Below are positions 34,901-45,476 of a stretch of DNA of 64,000 bases, in pieces. A program made the translations under genes and the position numbers. The notes below the pieces were generated by a model. It saw only the letters and a program-made list of their open reading frames with translations. It did no database searches and had not been told where the DNA came from. This DNA comes from Trichoderma breve. Its lineage: Eukaryota > Ascomycota > Sordariomycetes > Hypocreales > Hypocreaceae. The stretch is taken from positions 620,001-684,000 of the forward strand of contig NC_079232.1 of the NCBI RefSeq assembly GCF_028502605.1, written 5' to 3'. The stretch's first letter is position 1, and every line of letters starts with the position of its first letter.

Positions 34901-37119
34901 TTGATTCCTTATACTGGGCGGATGATCAAGCCCATTCTCTGCCTCCCAAGGTAACGCAAGTCAAAGTTCGCGTGGAGAACTTTGCACTCAACTTCAAGGA
35001 CATGCTGACCACTACTGGCCAACTTGAAGGCAATTCCGCTCTTCTCCTTGAAGGAAGTGGCACGATTATCGAAGTTGGAGATGCTTCTCAGTCAAGCTTT
35101 TCCGCCGGAGATCGCGTCAGCTTCTTTGCCCCTGATGGGCTTGCCACTGTCAGCAATGTGGATGTCCGTCACGCTGTCAAGGTTCCTGAAGGTGTTAGCG
35201 GTGAAGCTGCTGCCGCCGTTCCATTGGCTTACTCGACTGTCCTTTATGCTCTCAGAGACATTGCCAGGATCCAACGAGGTGAGAGTATCCTGGTTCACTC
35301 TGGAGCTGGAGCGGTCGGCCAGGCAGCAATTGCGCTGGCAAAAACTTTTGGTGTTGAAGAGATATATGTCACCGCTGGAAGTTCAGAAAGAGCGGAGTTC
35401 ATTAGCAAGGCGTTTAGTATCCCAGCTGAGCGCATATTATCCAGCCGAGATTTGGACCTCGGTCATCGCCTTCTCGAGTTGACTAATGGTCGAGGCGTCG
35501 ACGTTGTCGTCGGTTCTCTTTCTGGAGACGCATTTTCAGAAAGTTGCAGTGCCATAGCTCCCTTTGGCCGAATCATTCAGTTGTGCGAAAGGGATGTGGC
35601 AAATGGTGGACGGGTTGATATGAAACATCTTCAGAGAAATGCCTCTCTTTCGGTCGTTAACATGGGATTCCTCGCGCGGGAAAGGCCGCTAGTGTTCAAG
35701 GAGGTGCTGGAAACTTGTTTCAGTATGCTCCAGAAGGGAACCCTGCCATTGATCGGCCCAATCACTACGTATCATGCTTCCAACGTCGCAGAGCAGCTTC
35801 GACTTATGCAGGCTGGTGGCCACGTAGGCAAGATGGTATTCCAGCTGGATTCCAGTCTGCCTTTGAAGGTAAGCTGTGTTCGTTTACAGCGTTTCTTTGT
35901 ATGGTCTCGTAACTAATATCGTTCAAGATTCAACCACCAAAGCCCAAGCCTGCGGCTCTGCGAGATAACAGCTCTTACCTTGTTGTTGGCAGAGTTGGGA
36001 AATTGGACGCAGCAATTGCCAAATATTTGGCAAAACTGGGAGCTCATCGCCTCATTGCGTGTCAAGGATCTGGTATTGAGGTAGTATGTGATGAAGTAAA
36101 GAGACTCGGGACAGAAGTTGCCTTTATCCCCGGCAATGCTTCGACTCGGCCCCTTGTGGATCAACTTAGAGACGCAAGCGTGGGTGCACCCATCAGAGGA
36201 ATAATTCTTGGGGGTTCCGAGATATATGTAAGAGCTCCATTCATCTCTGTGTTTGCCCTCCAGAGCACATCAACTGACAATATGGTCGTAGGATACGGAT
36301 ATCAAAGCCGTGACATACTCTCAGTGGTCCACTACTGTTGAACCCACAACTAAAGGGATTATCAGCCTTCAAGAAGCCTTTGGTTCAAGCCTCGACTTCT
36401 TCATTCTGCTGAATCGCACTTCTTCTGTTGTAGGTGGCCCTGAACAGAGTGTCACGGATGCAATTGGTGCGTTCCGGGATAGCTTCGCCCAGTCTCAAGC
36501 CCGTCTGGGATTCCCCGTCAAAGCTATAGACATTGGCACAATGCAGAAAGATGGCCTAGCAAGTGGTGACGAAGACATGCTGCCTCCTTCCGACGTCCGA
36601 CCACAGACGATGGAAGAGGTCCTGGCAGTGATCAACTACGCCATGCAAAGTCCCGTCGCAAAAGGACAGGTCATTTGCGGCGCAAGTCAATTCGCTCCCG
36701 ATCCTTCTTCCCCGAACACACAGCGTCCGGATGCTCGATTCTCACACATCTGGTCCCGCACGGCGCCTCGCGCCTCCAGGGGCGGCGAAGACGACGCCTT
36801 TGACGTGCAGGCTGCTCTTCGGAGCTCGTCCAGCGGCGACGCAGCCGTAGAAGCCGTGTTTACGGGCTTGAAGCAGAAACTCGCTCGCCTGCTGGCCGTG
36901 GCTACGACGGAGATCCAGCCGGACCGCGCAGTGTCGACGTATGGCGTGGACTCGCTCGTTGCGGTGGAGCTGAGGAATTGGATCACGGGGCATTTAGGAG
37001 GGCATGTGCAGATGTTGGAGCTGATGAGTTCTTTGTCGATCATGCAGCTGTCGGAAGTCATTGCTAAGAGGTCGAGGTTGGTACCGGCGAGCGTGTTTGG
37101 AGGCGTGGAAAAGAGTTGA
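28901..37119 (+). CDS. Highly-reducing-type polyketide synthase with degenerate KR/DH
   Basis: Iterative type I PKS of 2518 aa in nine exons: 28901-29119, 29287-29540, 29637-29861, 29913-30190, 30246-30487, 30576-31050, 31133-35868, 35928-36227, 36292-37119. All junctions are GT-AG and in frame. Order: KS (~17-440; Cys190 in 'DTACSS', His325 in 'EAHGTGT', His363 in 'NLGHTE'), AT (~565-870; Ser651 in 'GHSSGE'), DH (~945-1230), C-methyltransferase (~1395-1620; 'LEVGGGEG', His1512, Glu1538), ER (~1810-2135; 'GAGAVGQAA'), KR (~2150-2400), ACP (Ser2464 in 'GVDSL'). The DH keeps His979 but has Ser988 for the motif Pro and Glu1172 for the second Asp. The KR lacks the catalytic Lys, Tyr and Asn and has a damaged Gly loop. 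No thioesterase follows. KS, AT, MT and ACP look functional, so the product may be unreduced and methylated (inference). Confidence 0.93.
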
Positions 37120-37469
37120 GAAAAAAAAAGGATATCATGTAGATGGGTTGGGTTATTTCTTTGGATTAAGGGATTTGGTTATAATGGGCTATGAGATACG
37201 ACTGACGGTTCTTTTGTTTCTTCATGTACTCTTCTTTTTTCTTTCATGTACACTTCATATTTTCCAAAATTACCATTTCCTAGAACCACATATACGGATT
37301 TTATTCGTACAAAGCTCAAAATAAGCATTCAGCTCTTTTATTACACTAAACGCCCCAATCAATAATCTTACGATCCCCGTCTAATAATATCATTGATAAT
37401 CATTCATGCCATTCCATCTCATGCCATCCCAAACAAAGAACACCTATGAGCCCAAACCGTCTTCCATCA
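37120..37469. other. Intergenic, convergent 3' ends
   Basis: 3' flanks of the PKS and the ceramide glucosyltransferase gene. AT-rich with T tracts. Nothing else seen. Confidence 0.5.
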
Positions 37470-39129
37470 TCAGTATAGTCTATCTCTACTACTTTGTCTA
37501 GCTCTCTCCAGTTCCGGCGTCCTCGTCAATCTCGACGGTGTCCTGCTCGGCAGCTCTTCGACCGTCGTATCCAGACGGACCTGGAATACTTTTCCGCGCC
37601 AGCTCACCGTCGTGCCGAGCAGGACGGCCCGAGTCCAGACAGGCAGGGCAAGCGCTTCTCTCCCGATCCAGGCCGGCAGCCATTCTAGGAATCGGCGTTT
37701 TGGCAGGCCTAGAGGACTGGCTGATCCAAACGCGAATTTCGGCGTGTTTTGGTCGGATTCGATGGTGCAGCCTGTGTGAAGGTGTTTGAACGTGTGCCAG
37801 TCCACCGTCATCCAGGCCAGAATAGCCATGAGCCAGATCCACCCAAAGGCTGCCCAAGTCTGCGGAATATCAAAGGTCTCATGGAACCAGGGCAGCGTAG
37901 TTAGGCCAAAAGCAAAGTACGCGCAGCACAGGAATGATTCAACACCAGGTTCGACCAGAGTAGCCGCCAAGACGGTGAATTTCCTGGCGCGCAACCAACG
38001 GACTCTTCGAGCAGCGTAGGCGGACACAGACATGCCTGCCATTGGCTGCAGCACCAAGTCGCCCCAAGCGATGCCGTGATTCAAGAAGCCGGGAATGTTG
38101 GAGCGCCAGAGAAGATCCCCGATAAGATGGTCCTCGCAGATGTTGTGGGAGAAGTAGTCGACGCCGCGGGGACGCCCTTCGTTGGCTGGAAGGATGGGAT
38201 TACGGGCGGGATCGGTGACTTGGTCTAGGTGAGCTTTGCGAAACATGTTGCTTTTGCCGACGATGCAAGGGGCCACTCCGACGACGTTGATGGCGCCGTA
38301 GAATTTGACGTGAGAGGTGCCCATGAACATTTCGTCTAGACGACCGCCGCCGTTCTTCCATAATCGGTTCCATAGAGACTCGTTACTGTGCTTGGAGGTG
38401 TCGGCAGCTGATCCAAGGAACGCCTGACTCTCGGCAGAAGCATCTTTTTGATAATCGACGATATCGACAACTAGGGGTAGCTGGTGTACGAATTTATACG
38501 GCTTTCGCGCGGGCATATCGGCCGAGACATAACCCATCAGTGTATCGACCATGCGCCCCAAGACACCGCTCGCGACCCAGACGTTACAGTCAATGATCCA
38601 GATGACCTCCCCGGGCGCCTCGCGATATGCCCTGCTAATGTTTCGTATCTTGGGATTCGGGCCCAACAGGTTGACGCGACCTTGGGCGCCGTGCAGCACC
38701 GGGTCCTCGGCCTCGACCAGGATCTGCGCATCGTAGGCGGGAAAGTCCTTAATCAGCTGCTGTAGGACGGGATAGGCCGGGTCGGCGGTGCTTTCTATAC
38801 ACAGGCGGACCGAGACCTTTTGGCGGCGGTAGTCCTGGCGAAAGGTCGAGGCGATGCATTCGTATAGACAGGGCTCGAGGCCCTTGACCGGCCGGATGAT
38901 GGTGACGCTGGGGGCATCATCTTCGAGGGTGGAGGATATCGGCGGGGGGTTTCGTCCATTGAATTTGACGAATCTGGCACAAAGAGATTAGCCCGAAATG
39001 TTGTTGTCGAGGTGGAAAGACTGGGAGAGAAGGGGCTTACATGGAGGTGATGCCGACAATCTGGACAAAGACGACAACCACGGCCCAGACGAGGCAGATG
39101 GTGGCTACACCCTCAACAAAGCTAGTCAT
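37470..39129 (-). CDS. Ceramide glucosyltransferase (glucosylceramide synthase)
   Basis: A 530-aa GT21-family enzyme that transfers glucose from UDP-glucose to ceramide in the Golgi membrane. Minus-strand exons: 39129-39041 and 38973-37470, with a 67-bp intron. Exon 1 encodes an N-terminal membrane helix ('ICLVWAVVVVFVQIVGI'). Next come 'IIRPVKGLEPCLYE', the Asp motifs 'WIIDCNVWV' and 'CEDHLIG', and the R-x-x-R-W signature in 'ARRVRWLR'. These are the D-D-D-(Q/R)xxRW features of ceramide glucosyltransferases. At least two hydrophobic segments follow, and the Arg/Ser/Thr-rich tail is probably disordered. Although it sits beside the PKS, this is a conserved lipid gene, so I do not include it in that cluster. 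Confidence 0.92.
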
Positions 39130-40955
39130 TTCCACTGCCTAGGGTCGAGGCATAACCATTACTCCTTCACTTCGAGCGTAGAACAATCACCTGCGAGTGC
39201 GGCGGGAGAGGCAGGACATTATATAGGACAGGTGGTGTGTAGACAAGCAAGGTATTAATAGGTGAGGGGAGAAGGAAGCAAGCAACAGTCACGACGGACG
39301 GCTCGCCCGGGGCTTGATAGTCGGATTAAGATTAAAGAGGGCTCCCGCTGTGAGAGACGTTGGACCGGTCTCGTACAGACAAGGAAGAAGCCTGGTTGGT
39401 ATAATATGGAGGAAGTGTTCGTGTTGGTGACCTCAGAAAAAAAAGATCCATGGATGCCCCAGACTTGGCGATGTTGGGTAAGCTTGACACGCTTGGACAA
39501 GCCCTGGACGGGTCGCTAACGTAGGTCCAAATGGCTTAGGGGGTTGAAAGAATAAACCGGACTCGTTTTGGTGTTTTTAGTATGGAGGTCCGTACGACGT
39601 TTTGTGTCCACTGATTTGGGGGGTTTAGTATCCATGGAGATGCGTCCAGCGGGGGGAGTTGGGGAAATACGGTCCAAGGAGAAGACTCGGTGCTGAAGCT
39701 GGCGAGACCAAGGATCACATGCGTCATGTGCCTTATCCAGTCCCTTCTTGATGCTGTACCTTGCTTCCAACATGCACACAGCCACATGTATATGCAGAGT
39801 GCAGTACGAGTACATCCAGGTTCCCTCAAGGGACACGGCAGTCAGTGGTGTGATTCTGGATGCTGATTTGCATCAATCCATCATCACCTGTCGGAAGGCC
39901 CGGGGCGTCACAGCAGCATTTGAAACTGCTCTAAATGATTTGACGGAACTGAGGCGCCCAAAATAGAAATCAACGAGCGCACCGGGTCAAAATCAAAACC
40001 ACTCAGTGGAGGTTTATTAGGACAAGTTAGGTTCCATTGATGTGGATGACACCTCATGTGGACATTTGTTGGATATGGAATGGATGACATTGGGCGACTT
40101 AATCGAGTCCAGCACCTTTAGGGCATCCTGCAGGGCTTTTGCGGTGCCTGAGTGCCCTGGAAACCCGCCCTGGGCCGCCGGTAGCCCGCCTGCAAGGTCG
40201 CCCGTTGCTGCATCCAGCCACTCAGGTCACGCATTCTTGACGCCTGGCGCCCCAGGCATCCGCTTCGGATCCAGTTTTGCGACTTTCTCCGACCAACCGC
40301 CGAAAATCCCCTGCAGTCAGAAAAATTTCCCTCTCTTTGATTTAAAAACCCACAAGCAGAGGGAAAAAAGCAAACAAAAAAGAGCTTCCCTCTTGCGTCT
40401 CGACACTCTTTTCTTTTCGCAGTTCCCAGGCTGGTAGAGTGTCTCCATTACCTTTCTGGAACAGCTGTGGATGAGATCCTGTTGGACTCATTCAGCAAAG
40501 AGAAGTGTCGTTATTTGCCGGGCCATGCCTTGAGATAGGTGAGTCGAAATACTTTTTTTTCTATCTTGATGCGCATCAAGGCGCTTCGCCAATTGTTTCA
40601 ACTTGGGAGCTTTATTTCAGCTCAAGCATACTCTTGCTCAAGTTGCTACTTCTGGCTCTGCCCGGGTGAAGGAGAGCTGATGCTCGTCGTCTTCATACGC
40701 GGGTTACACAGCAGAGTTTTTCCTCTGGCGGTTTTCCCCCTCCCTTGCTGTTATGATGATTACCATTTGTGCAAAGAGCGACCATTCATTTGGAGACCTC
40801 TGTGATTGCCATTTGATTATAGACTACAACGGTATCTGATACAGCTTTGGGAATATCTTTTCTTTCTCATCATCTTGTCTCGCTATACATATTTTGGAGC
40901 TTCAAAAACTGACTAAAGCTCCTCCAGGTCCAGGCCAAAATGAGCCCAGTCCGAG
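39130..40955. other. Intergenic between two divergent genes
   Basis: A 1.8-kb spacer between the ceramide glucosyltransferase and sen2 starts. Short ORFs in it show no domain. 40320-40440 is CT- and A-rich, like the leader of a + strand gene. No further gene found. Confidence 0.5.
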
Positions 40956-40963
40956 ATGGCTGA
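40940..40963 (+). other. Upstream ORF overlapping the sen2 start
   Basis: ATG at 40940 opens a seven-residue frame ending in TGA at 40961-40963, past the sen2 ATG at 40956 and in another frame. If transcribed in the leader it could dampen sen2 translation. Confidence 0.4.
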
Positions 40964-42782
40964 GATGCAAGTTCATACTGAGCCCCCTTCCATAGGCAAG
41001 GCTTCACCTGCACCCCAAGCCCAAACCCAAACCCAAGAGGCCAAAGGCAAGGCCCAGGCCAAACCGCAAGCTGCTCAACAGCAACCGCGAGGTCCATCTA
41101 TCCACCAGATATACGCGCTGCCTGCACCCATCCGAACCTTTCCCCTCCCAGCCTTCTACCCCAACAACCCTATTTCGCTGGTCCATGTTGCCTACGCATG
41201 GTTGGGTCAGGTTTTCCGGCCGCCGCCTGTAGAGCCTGCCGTTGTCCACCATGGCGTCTGGTCTGAGACGACAATCTCTGTACATATCAAAGATGAAAAG
41301 TCCATGAGGGCCTTGTGGGAGCAAGGCTTCTATGGCAAGGGCAACCTCAGTCGAAGTGAGCCGAACTGGCTCAAGAGAGAGCAGGTTCAGCGAGGACTCC
41401 AGGAAGTTCACGTCAGCGAGATTTTCACGCAGCAGAGGCGAGATGAGCGAGCACAAGCCAAGTGGGAGCGTGCGCGACTTGAACAAGAAGCCATCTTGAA
41501 GACGAAGCTTGAAGAGGAGCGACTGGCTGAGGCTCGCCGCCTGGCAAAACAGGCGGTACAGGAGGCGCAAGAAGCCCAAGAGGCTCAAGAAGCTGAAGAA
41601 GCCCAGGATGCCCTAGAGGCTATCGTCTCAGACTTTCCCAAGCTCCCTCTTGCACCCGTTGGCCCGTTAGAGCTCCTCGCACTCCCAAACTCAGCGGTAG
41701 TCATTGTATCACGGCAAGAGCCCGCTCTGGCGCCTTTACCGTTCCTTGCGCCTGTCGGTCCCCTGCAGATTCTGGCACTGCCAAACTCGGCAGCCGACGT
41801 TGTCAAGTTTACGCAAGTAAAGACGGATGCCGATGTGGCCCCCACCACTAAAGCAAACGGATCATTGACTCAGTCTTCCTCCAACCACGGTTCGTCTACT
41901 GATGAGTCCGAGGAGCCCCGAACTCCCATCACCACCGAGACCCCAGAGCTGTTTAGAGACGACCGATCTGTAATCTCATCGAGTGATGGCACGGGAAACA
42001 AGACGTTGCAGCGCAGAAAGAGCGTGCGATTTTCCCCCACGGTGGAATCGGCAACGTACAAAGCCTCCGACCCCCCAAGCCCCAACCGCTCCCCGCCCGT
42101 GTTGTACTCCCAGCCATCCCCGGCCAACGGCAATGACAAGTCGATTAGCCAGCCCCTTTCCCAACTGCCGTCAGCAAGTGTTCCCGTGTCAGATCCCATT
42201 ATCAACAAGGAACACCTCCAACTGATGCCAGAGGAGGCCTTCTTCCTCTCCTTTGGCCTTGGGGTTCTGGAAATCACGGATCCTGCGTCTGGCAGAGTGC
42301 TGTCGCGCCAAGACCTCTTTAATCTGTTCCGGCAATACTCTTACTTCCCTCCCCGAAACGGTCCAGACGAGCCTGACCTCGAGCCCGATGACGGATTCCT
42401 TGTCCATTATGCCGTGTACCATCACTTCCGATCTTTGGGGTGGGTGCCTCGAGCGGGCATCAAATTTGGAGTCGACTGGCTGCTGTACGCCAGGGGACCG
42501 GTGTTTGACCATGCCGAGTTTGGACTGATTGTGATCCCCTCGTACTCAGATGCTTGGTGGAAAAAAGAGGGCAAACAAGGCCCTCGGAAACCGTGGTCAT
42601 GGCTGCACAGCGTTGTACGAGTCCTGTCCCACGTCACCAAGAGTTTGGTGCTGATCTACGTGGATGTGCCGCCTCCTCACAAGTTTGAAGAAGCGCTCAA
42701 GGATGGCATCACGGAGGCCATGAAGTTGTACAAGGTCAGAGAGGTCATGGTAAAGAGATGGTCGAGCAATCGAAACCGATGA
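40956..42782 (+). CDS. sen2: tRNA-splicing endonuclease subunit Sen2
   Basis: A single-exon protein of 608 aa, one of the two catalytic subunits of the tRNA-intron endonuclease; Sen2 cuts the 5' splice site. The C-terminal nuclease domain keeps the catalytic triad Tyr511 ('DWLLYARG'), His519 ('VFDHAEFG') and Lys562 ('TKSLVL'). The N-terminal part has the family's 'LPAPIRTFPLPAFYPNNP' region and 'WEQGFYGKGNLSRSEPNW'. Between them is a long insert with a Glu/Ala/Gln coiled-coil run (~200-222), an internal repeat of 'LAPVGPL..LALPNSA' at ~232 and ~264, and a Ser/Pro-rich disordered stretch. The protein is much longer than yeast Sen2, the extra length being this middle insert. An 8-codon upstream ORF overlaps the chosen ATG. 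Confidence 0.92.
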   Translation: MAEMQVHTEPPSIGKASPAPQAQTQTQEAKGKAQAKPQAAQQQPRGPSIHQIYALPAPIRTFPLPAFYPNNPISLVHVAYAWLGQVFRPPPVEPAVVHHGVWSETTISVHIKDEKSMRALWEQGFYGKGNLSRSEPNWLKREQVQRGLQEVHVSEIFTQQRRDERAQAKWERARLEQEAILKTKLEEERLAEARRLAKQAVQEAQEAQEAQEAEEAQDALEAIVSDFPKLPLAPVGPLELLALPNSAVVIVSRQEPALAPLPFLAPVGPLQILALPNSAADVVKFTQVKTDADVAPTTKANGSLTQSSSNHGSSTDESEEPRTPITTETPELFRDDRSVISSSDGTGNKTLQRRKSVRFSPTVESATYKASDPPSPNRSPPVLYSQPSPANGNDKSISQPLSQLPSASVPVSDPIINKEHLQLMPEEAFFLSFGLGVLEITDPASGRVLSRQDLFNLFRQYSYFPPRNGPDEPDLEPDDGFLVHYAVYHHFRSLGWVPRAGIKFGVDWLLYARGPVFDHAEFGLIVIPSYSDAWWKKEGKQGPRKPWSWLHSVVRVLSHVTKSLVLIYVDVPPPHKFEEALKDGITEAMKLYKVREVMVKRWSSNRNR

Positions 42783-43542
42783 ATGGACTGTTGATGCCTA
42801 TCTCATATTTCTACGTTTTTCTTTTCCTTTGCGGTGTCTTTGTGTGTAACATTACGGCGATACTTGGGGAATTCATTGCATGTGCAAATGCTATGGGATA
42901 CACGTCGGCGACAACGTGTGTAATGTATACGAGAAACGATGGAACGAATCTGGATCAAGTCACAGATGCATTTAAAACAAAGAGTTGGCGCAATGTCCAA
43001 GAGAAACTTAAGTTGATTGATAGCATTTTGGAATAGCTGAATATTGAAAAATTGAAACATATTTCATATAATGTACTTTAAAGCATGTGATTGAGACACC
43101 ATGGATGTAAGTGATGGAGGACCGCTGGGCTTCCATTGGGCCGAGGAGGTTGACAAAGACGAGATGTTGATGAACAGACAGGCCGTAGAAACAAGTATGA
43201 TATAGTAAAGAGATAAACGAAGGGGTAAAAAAAAAGATAACATAGTACCAATCATTTATTCATTATTGTTATTATTATTCTCTCTCATATTGTCTGTTCC
43301 ACTTCGAGGCTCATGCTCTTTCAGCAACAGCTTGTTTCAACAGCTTTGGCTCTTTCTCGGTCAGGCGGATTGTGCCTCGGTCCACTTGCCCGCTCTTATT
43401 AGCGCAACCAAAACATGCGACTTCACAATTGCTACGATCTCAAGTGAATTCTTTCGTTTGTTGCATTGACACCTTTAAGAAGGCATAAAGTGATTTATTT
43501 CTCACTTCTGTTCTATAAAAAAGAGGTTTTTTTGCTGTAGCC
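42783..43542. other. Intergenic
   Basis: 3' flank of sen2 and promoter of the dioxygenase gene. AT-rich with an A-run near 43230 and ATT repeats near 43258-43278. A TATAAAAAA stretch at about 43514-43522 lies roughly 25 bases before the next ATG. Confidence 0.5.
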
Positions 43543-45156
43543 ATGTTATCCCTGGCTCGCACTTCTCGGGCCAGAGCCGCGGCATCGGCAAAGGCTCAAG
43601 CTACTAAAGCCATGGCTTATCGCAGCGCTCACACAGCAGCGACATACGGCGGTTCAAGAAGGAGACAAAGACAGCAGAAGCCAGATTCAGAGCCGGAAAA
43701 CGAGTACAGGCCGCAGCAGAGGAGGATCTTGGCCAAAGAAGCTGGGCCGCAGCAGCAGCAGACTTCGGCGGCGCGGTACTGGCCTAAGCTGGAGATTCCG
43801 AGGGAAGCCAAGCGCTTCACCTTCACCGATGAGACGTCCAAGAGGGGGCCCACGAAGGTTGCTTGGACGGACAGGTTTCTCTTTGTGGAGGATCCGGAGA
43901 CGGAGAATGGGAGACGGGCGCTGAAGCCGGCGACGTTGAGGGATAGTTGCGCTTGTCCGCGGTGCAGAGACACTTCATCTGGCCAAAAGACGTATTCCTC
44001 CGTCGAGATCCCCGTGGATATCGGCCTGCAAAACGTCAAGCCTACGAAGAAGGGGCTGGAAATCACTTTTCTGCGCGACATCCCGCGGTTTGTTGAAGAT
44101 GAAAGCAAGCCTCACGTCATGCTTCTGCCGTGGGATTCCGTCGATCTGTCGCTCAAGAGAAAGGGCATGGAGGACGTCACTCTGCCTCGTCAGCGATCTG
44201 TCCTGCGTCGTACGGGAGTCGTATACTGGGACCGCGAGACCATCGCCCAGCAGGTCCGGCGCATCGACTACGCAGAGTTTATGAAGGACGACAGCGAGGC
44301 CTTCTGGGACGTCATCATCGACATTTGTCGCTTCGGCCTCGTGTACCTCAAGAACGTGCCCCGGGACGAAGACTCCATCGTGCGAATCACCACCCGCATC
44401 GCAAACATCCGCGAGACCTTTTACGGCCGCACATTTGACGTCCGCGCGAAACCAAACGCGGAGAACGTCGCTTACACGAGCGGGTTTCTTGGGCTGCACC
44501 AGGACCTGCTGTACCTCGACCCGCCGCCGATGATCCAAGTCCTGCACTGCATGGACAACTCCTGCGCGGGCGGCGAATCGCTCTTCAGCGACGGCGAGCG
44601 CGTCGGCCGGCTCCTCTGGCCGTTCCTCACGAGACACCGCATGTCCCCCCTGGCCGAGCACCACGTCCCCTACCAGTACGGCAAAAACGGCTATCACTAC
44701 TTCTCCTCGCGCCGCGTCATCGACGGCAACGACTCCGGCTTCACAAACGTCTTCTGGTCGCCCCCCTTCCAGGGCCGCTACCTCAGCCCCGTCAAGGACA
44801 TCCGCCGCTGGATCGAGCCCGCCCGCATCTTCGCCTCGCTGATCAACGACCCGGCTGCCATCCACGAGCAGAAGATGGAGCCGGGGGAGTGCGTGCTGTT
44901 CGATAACTTGCGCGTGCTGCACGGCCGCAACGCCTTTGACGCTGGCGGCGGAGGGGCGAGGTGGCTCAGGGGCGCGTACATTGCCGCTGAGGATTTTCTG
45001 TCGAGGGCTGCTCACATACCCAAGGGATTGGCGGAAAAGTATCGTGGGGAGAGGCCGTGGGCGCCGGCGCTGGCGCAGAAGGCGTTGAGGGAGACGGCGT
45101 GGCATGAGGATGTTGTGAGGAGGATCAAGGAGATTGATCCGGCGTTGGAGGACTGA
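43543..45156 (+). CDS. Gamma-butyrobetaine/trimethyllysine-type dioxygenase
   Basis: A single-exon protein of 537 aa of the Fe(II)/2-oxoglutarate TauD family, in the branch that makes carnitine (gamma-butyrobetaine or trimethyllysine hydroxylase). The first ~75 residues are Arg/Ala/Gln-rich without acidic residues at the very start, a likely mitochondrial presequence. A DUF971-type zinc domain follows, with the C-x-C-x-x-C cysteines at 136, 138 and 141. The iron site is His319-x-Asp321 ('GLHQD') plus His460 ('VLHGRN'), and the 2-oxoglutarate Arg is in 'RWLRGAY'. Sequence alone does not tell which of the two carnitine steps it performs. It is about 100 residues longer than the human enzyme, mostly at the N-terminus. 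Confidence 0.85.
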   Translation: MLSLARTSRARAAASAKAQATKAMAYRSAHTAATYGGSRRRQRQQKPDSEPENEYRPQQRRILAKEAGPQQQQTSAARYWPKLEIPREAKRFTFTDETSKRGPTKVAWTDRFLFVEDPETENGRRALKPATLRDSCACPRCRDTSSGQKTYSSVEIPVDIGLQNVKPTKKGLEITFLRDIPRFVEDESKPHVMLLPWDSVDLSLKRKGMEDVTLPRQRSVLRRTGVVYWDRETIAQQVRRIDYAEFMKDDSEAFWDVIIDICRFGLVYLKNVPRDEDSIVRITTRIANIRETFYGRTFDVRAKPNAENVAYTSGFLGLHQDLLYLDPPPMIQVLHCMDNSCAGGESLFSDGERVGRLLWPFLTRHRMSPLAEHHVPYQYGKNGYHYFSSRRVIDGNDSGFTNVFWSPPFQGRYLSPVKDIRRWIEPARIFASLINDPAAIHEQKMEPGECVLFDNLRVLHGRNAFDAGGGGARWLRGAYIAAEDFLSRAAHIPKGLAEKYRGERPWAPALAQKALRETAWHEDVVRRIKEIDPALED

Positions 45157-45476
45157 CCGTGATGATGATGACGATGATGGTTGTATATGATCTGAGACGC
45201 CTTACCAAATAAGCACATGGCAAAAAGAGAAAGAAATATGATGTAAAACGTAGAAAGAGTATATAGAGACTACCTATTATAGCCTCAGATGTACATAACC
45301 TCTCATAAGAATTCAGACTAAGCAACTTAGAAGTGACAACGAAAAAACAGCCGAAAGCAAATTCCCTTTTCCCCTCCGTTTGGTGCGCCGTGCATCATGA
45401 CAATTGAAAAACTAATGCTACTACATCTCGTCGCAAGCCTCCAATAGCCGAGCCTCTCTGTTGGTAGCGTTGACTA
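45157..45476. other. Intergenic, convergent 3' ends
   Basis: Short spacer between the dioxygenase and sgt1 3' ends. A GATGAT microsatellite starts immediately after the stop (45160-45179). Nothing else seen. Confidence 0.5.

Noticed and set aside
37470..39129. The glycosyltransferase next to the PKS as a tailoring enzyme of the polyketide.
   Set aside because: Its motifs are those of ceramide glucosyltransferase, a conserved lipid enzyme, and it is convergent with the PKS rather than sharing its promoter.
22375..39818. A 14-base word TACGAGTACATCCA shared by 22375-22388 and 39805-39818.
   Set aside because: In 64 kb, around a dozen shared 14-mers are expected by chance, so two copies carry no signal.
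43975..45105. A 376-codon antisense ORF opposite the dioxygenase, and a similar 299-codon one opposite gtr1 (8065-8964).
   Set aside because: Both are shadows caused by GC-rich third positions of well-identified genes and show Val/Asp/Glu/Ala-rich meaningless translations.
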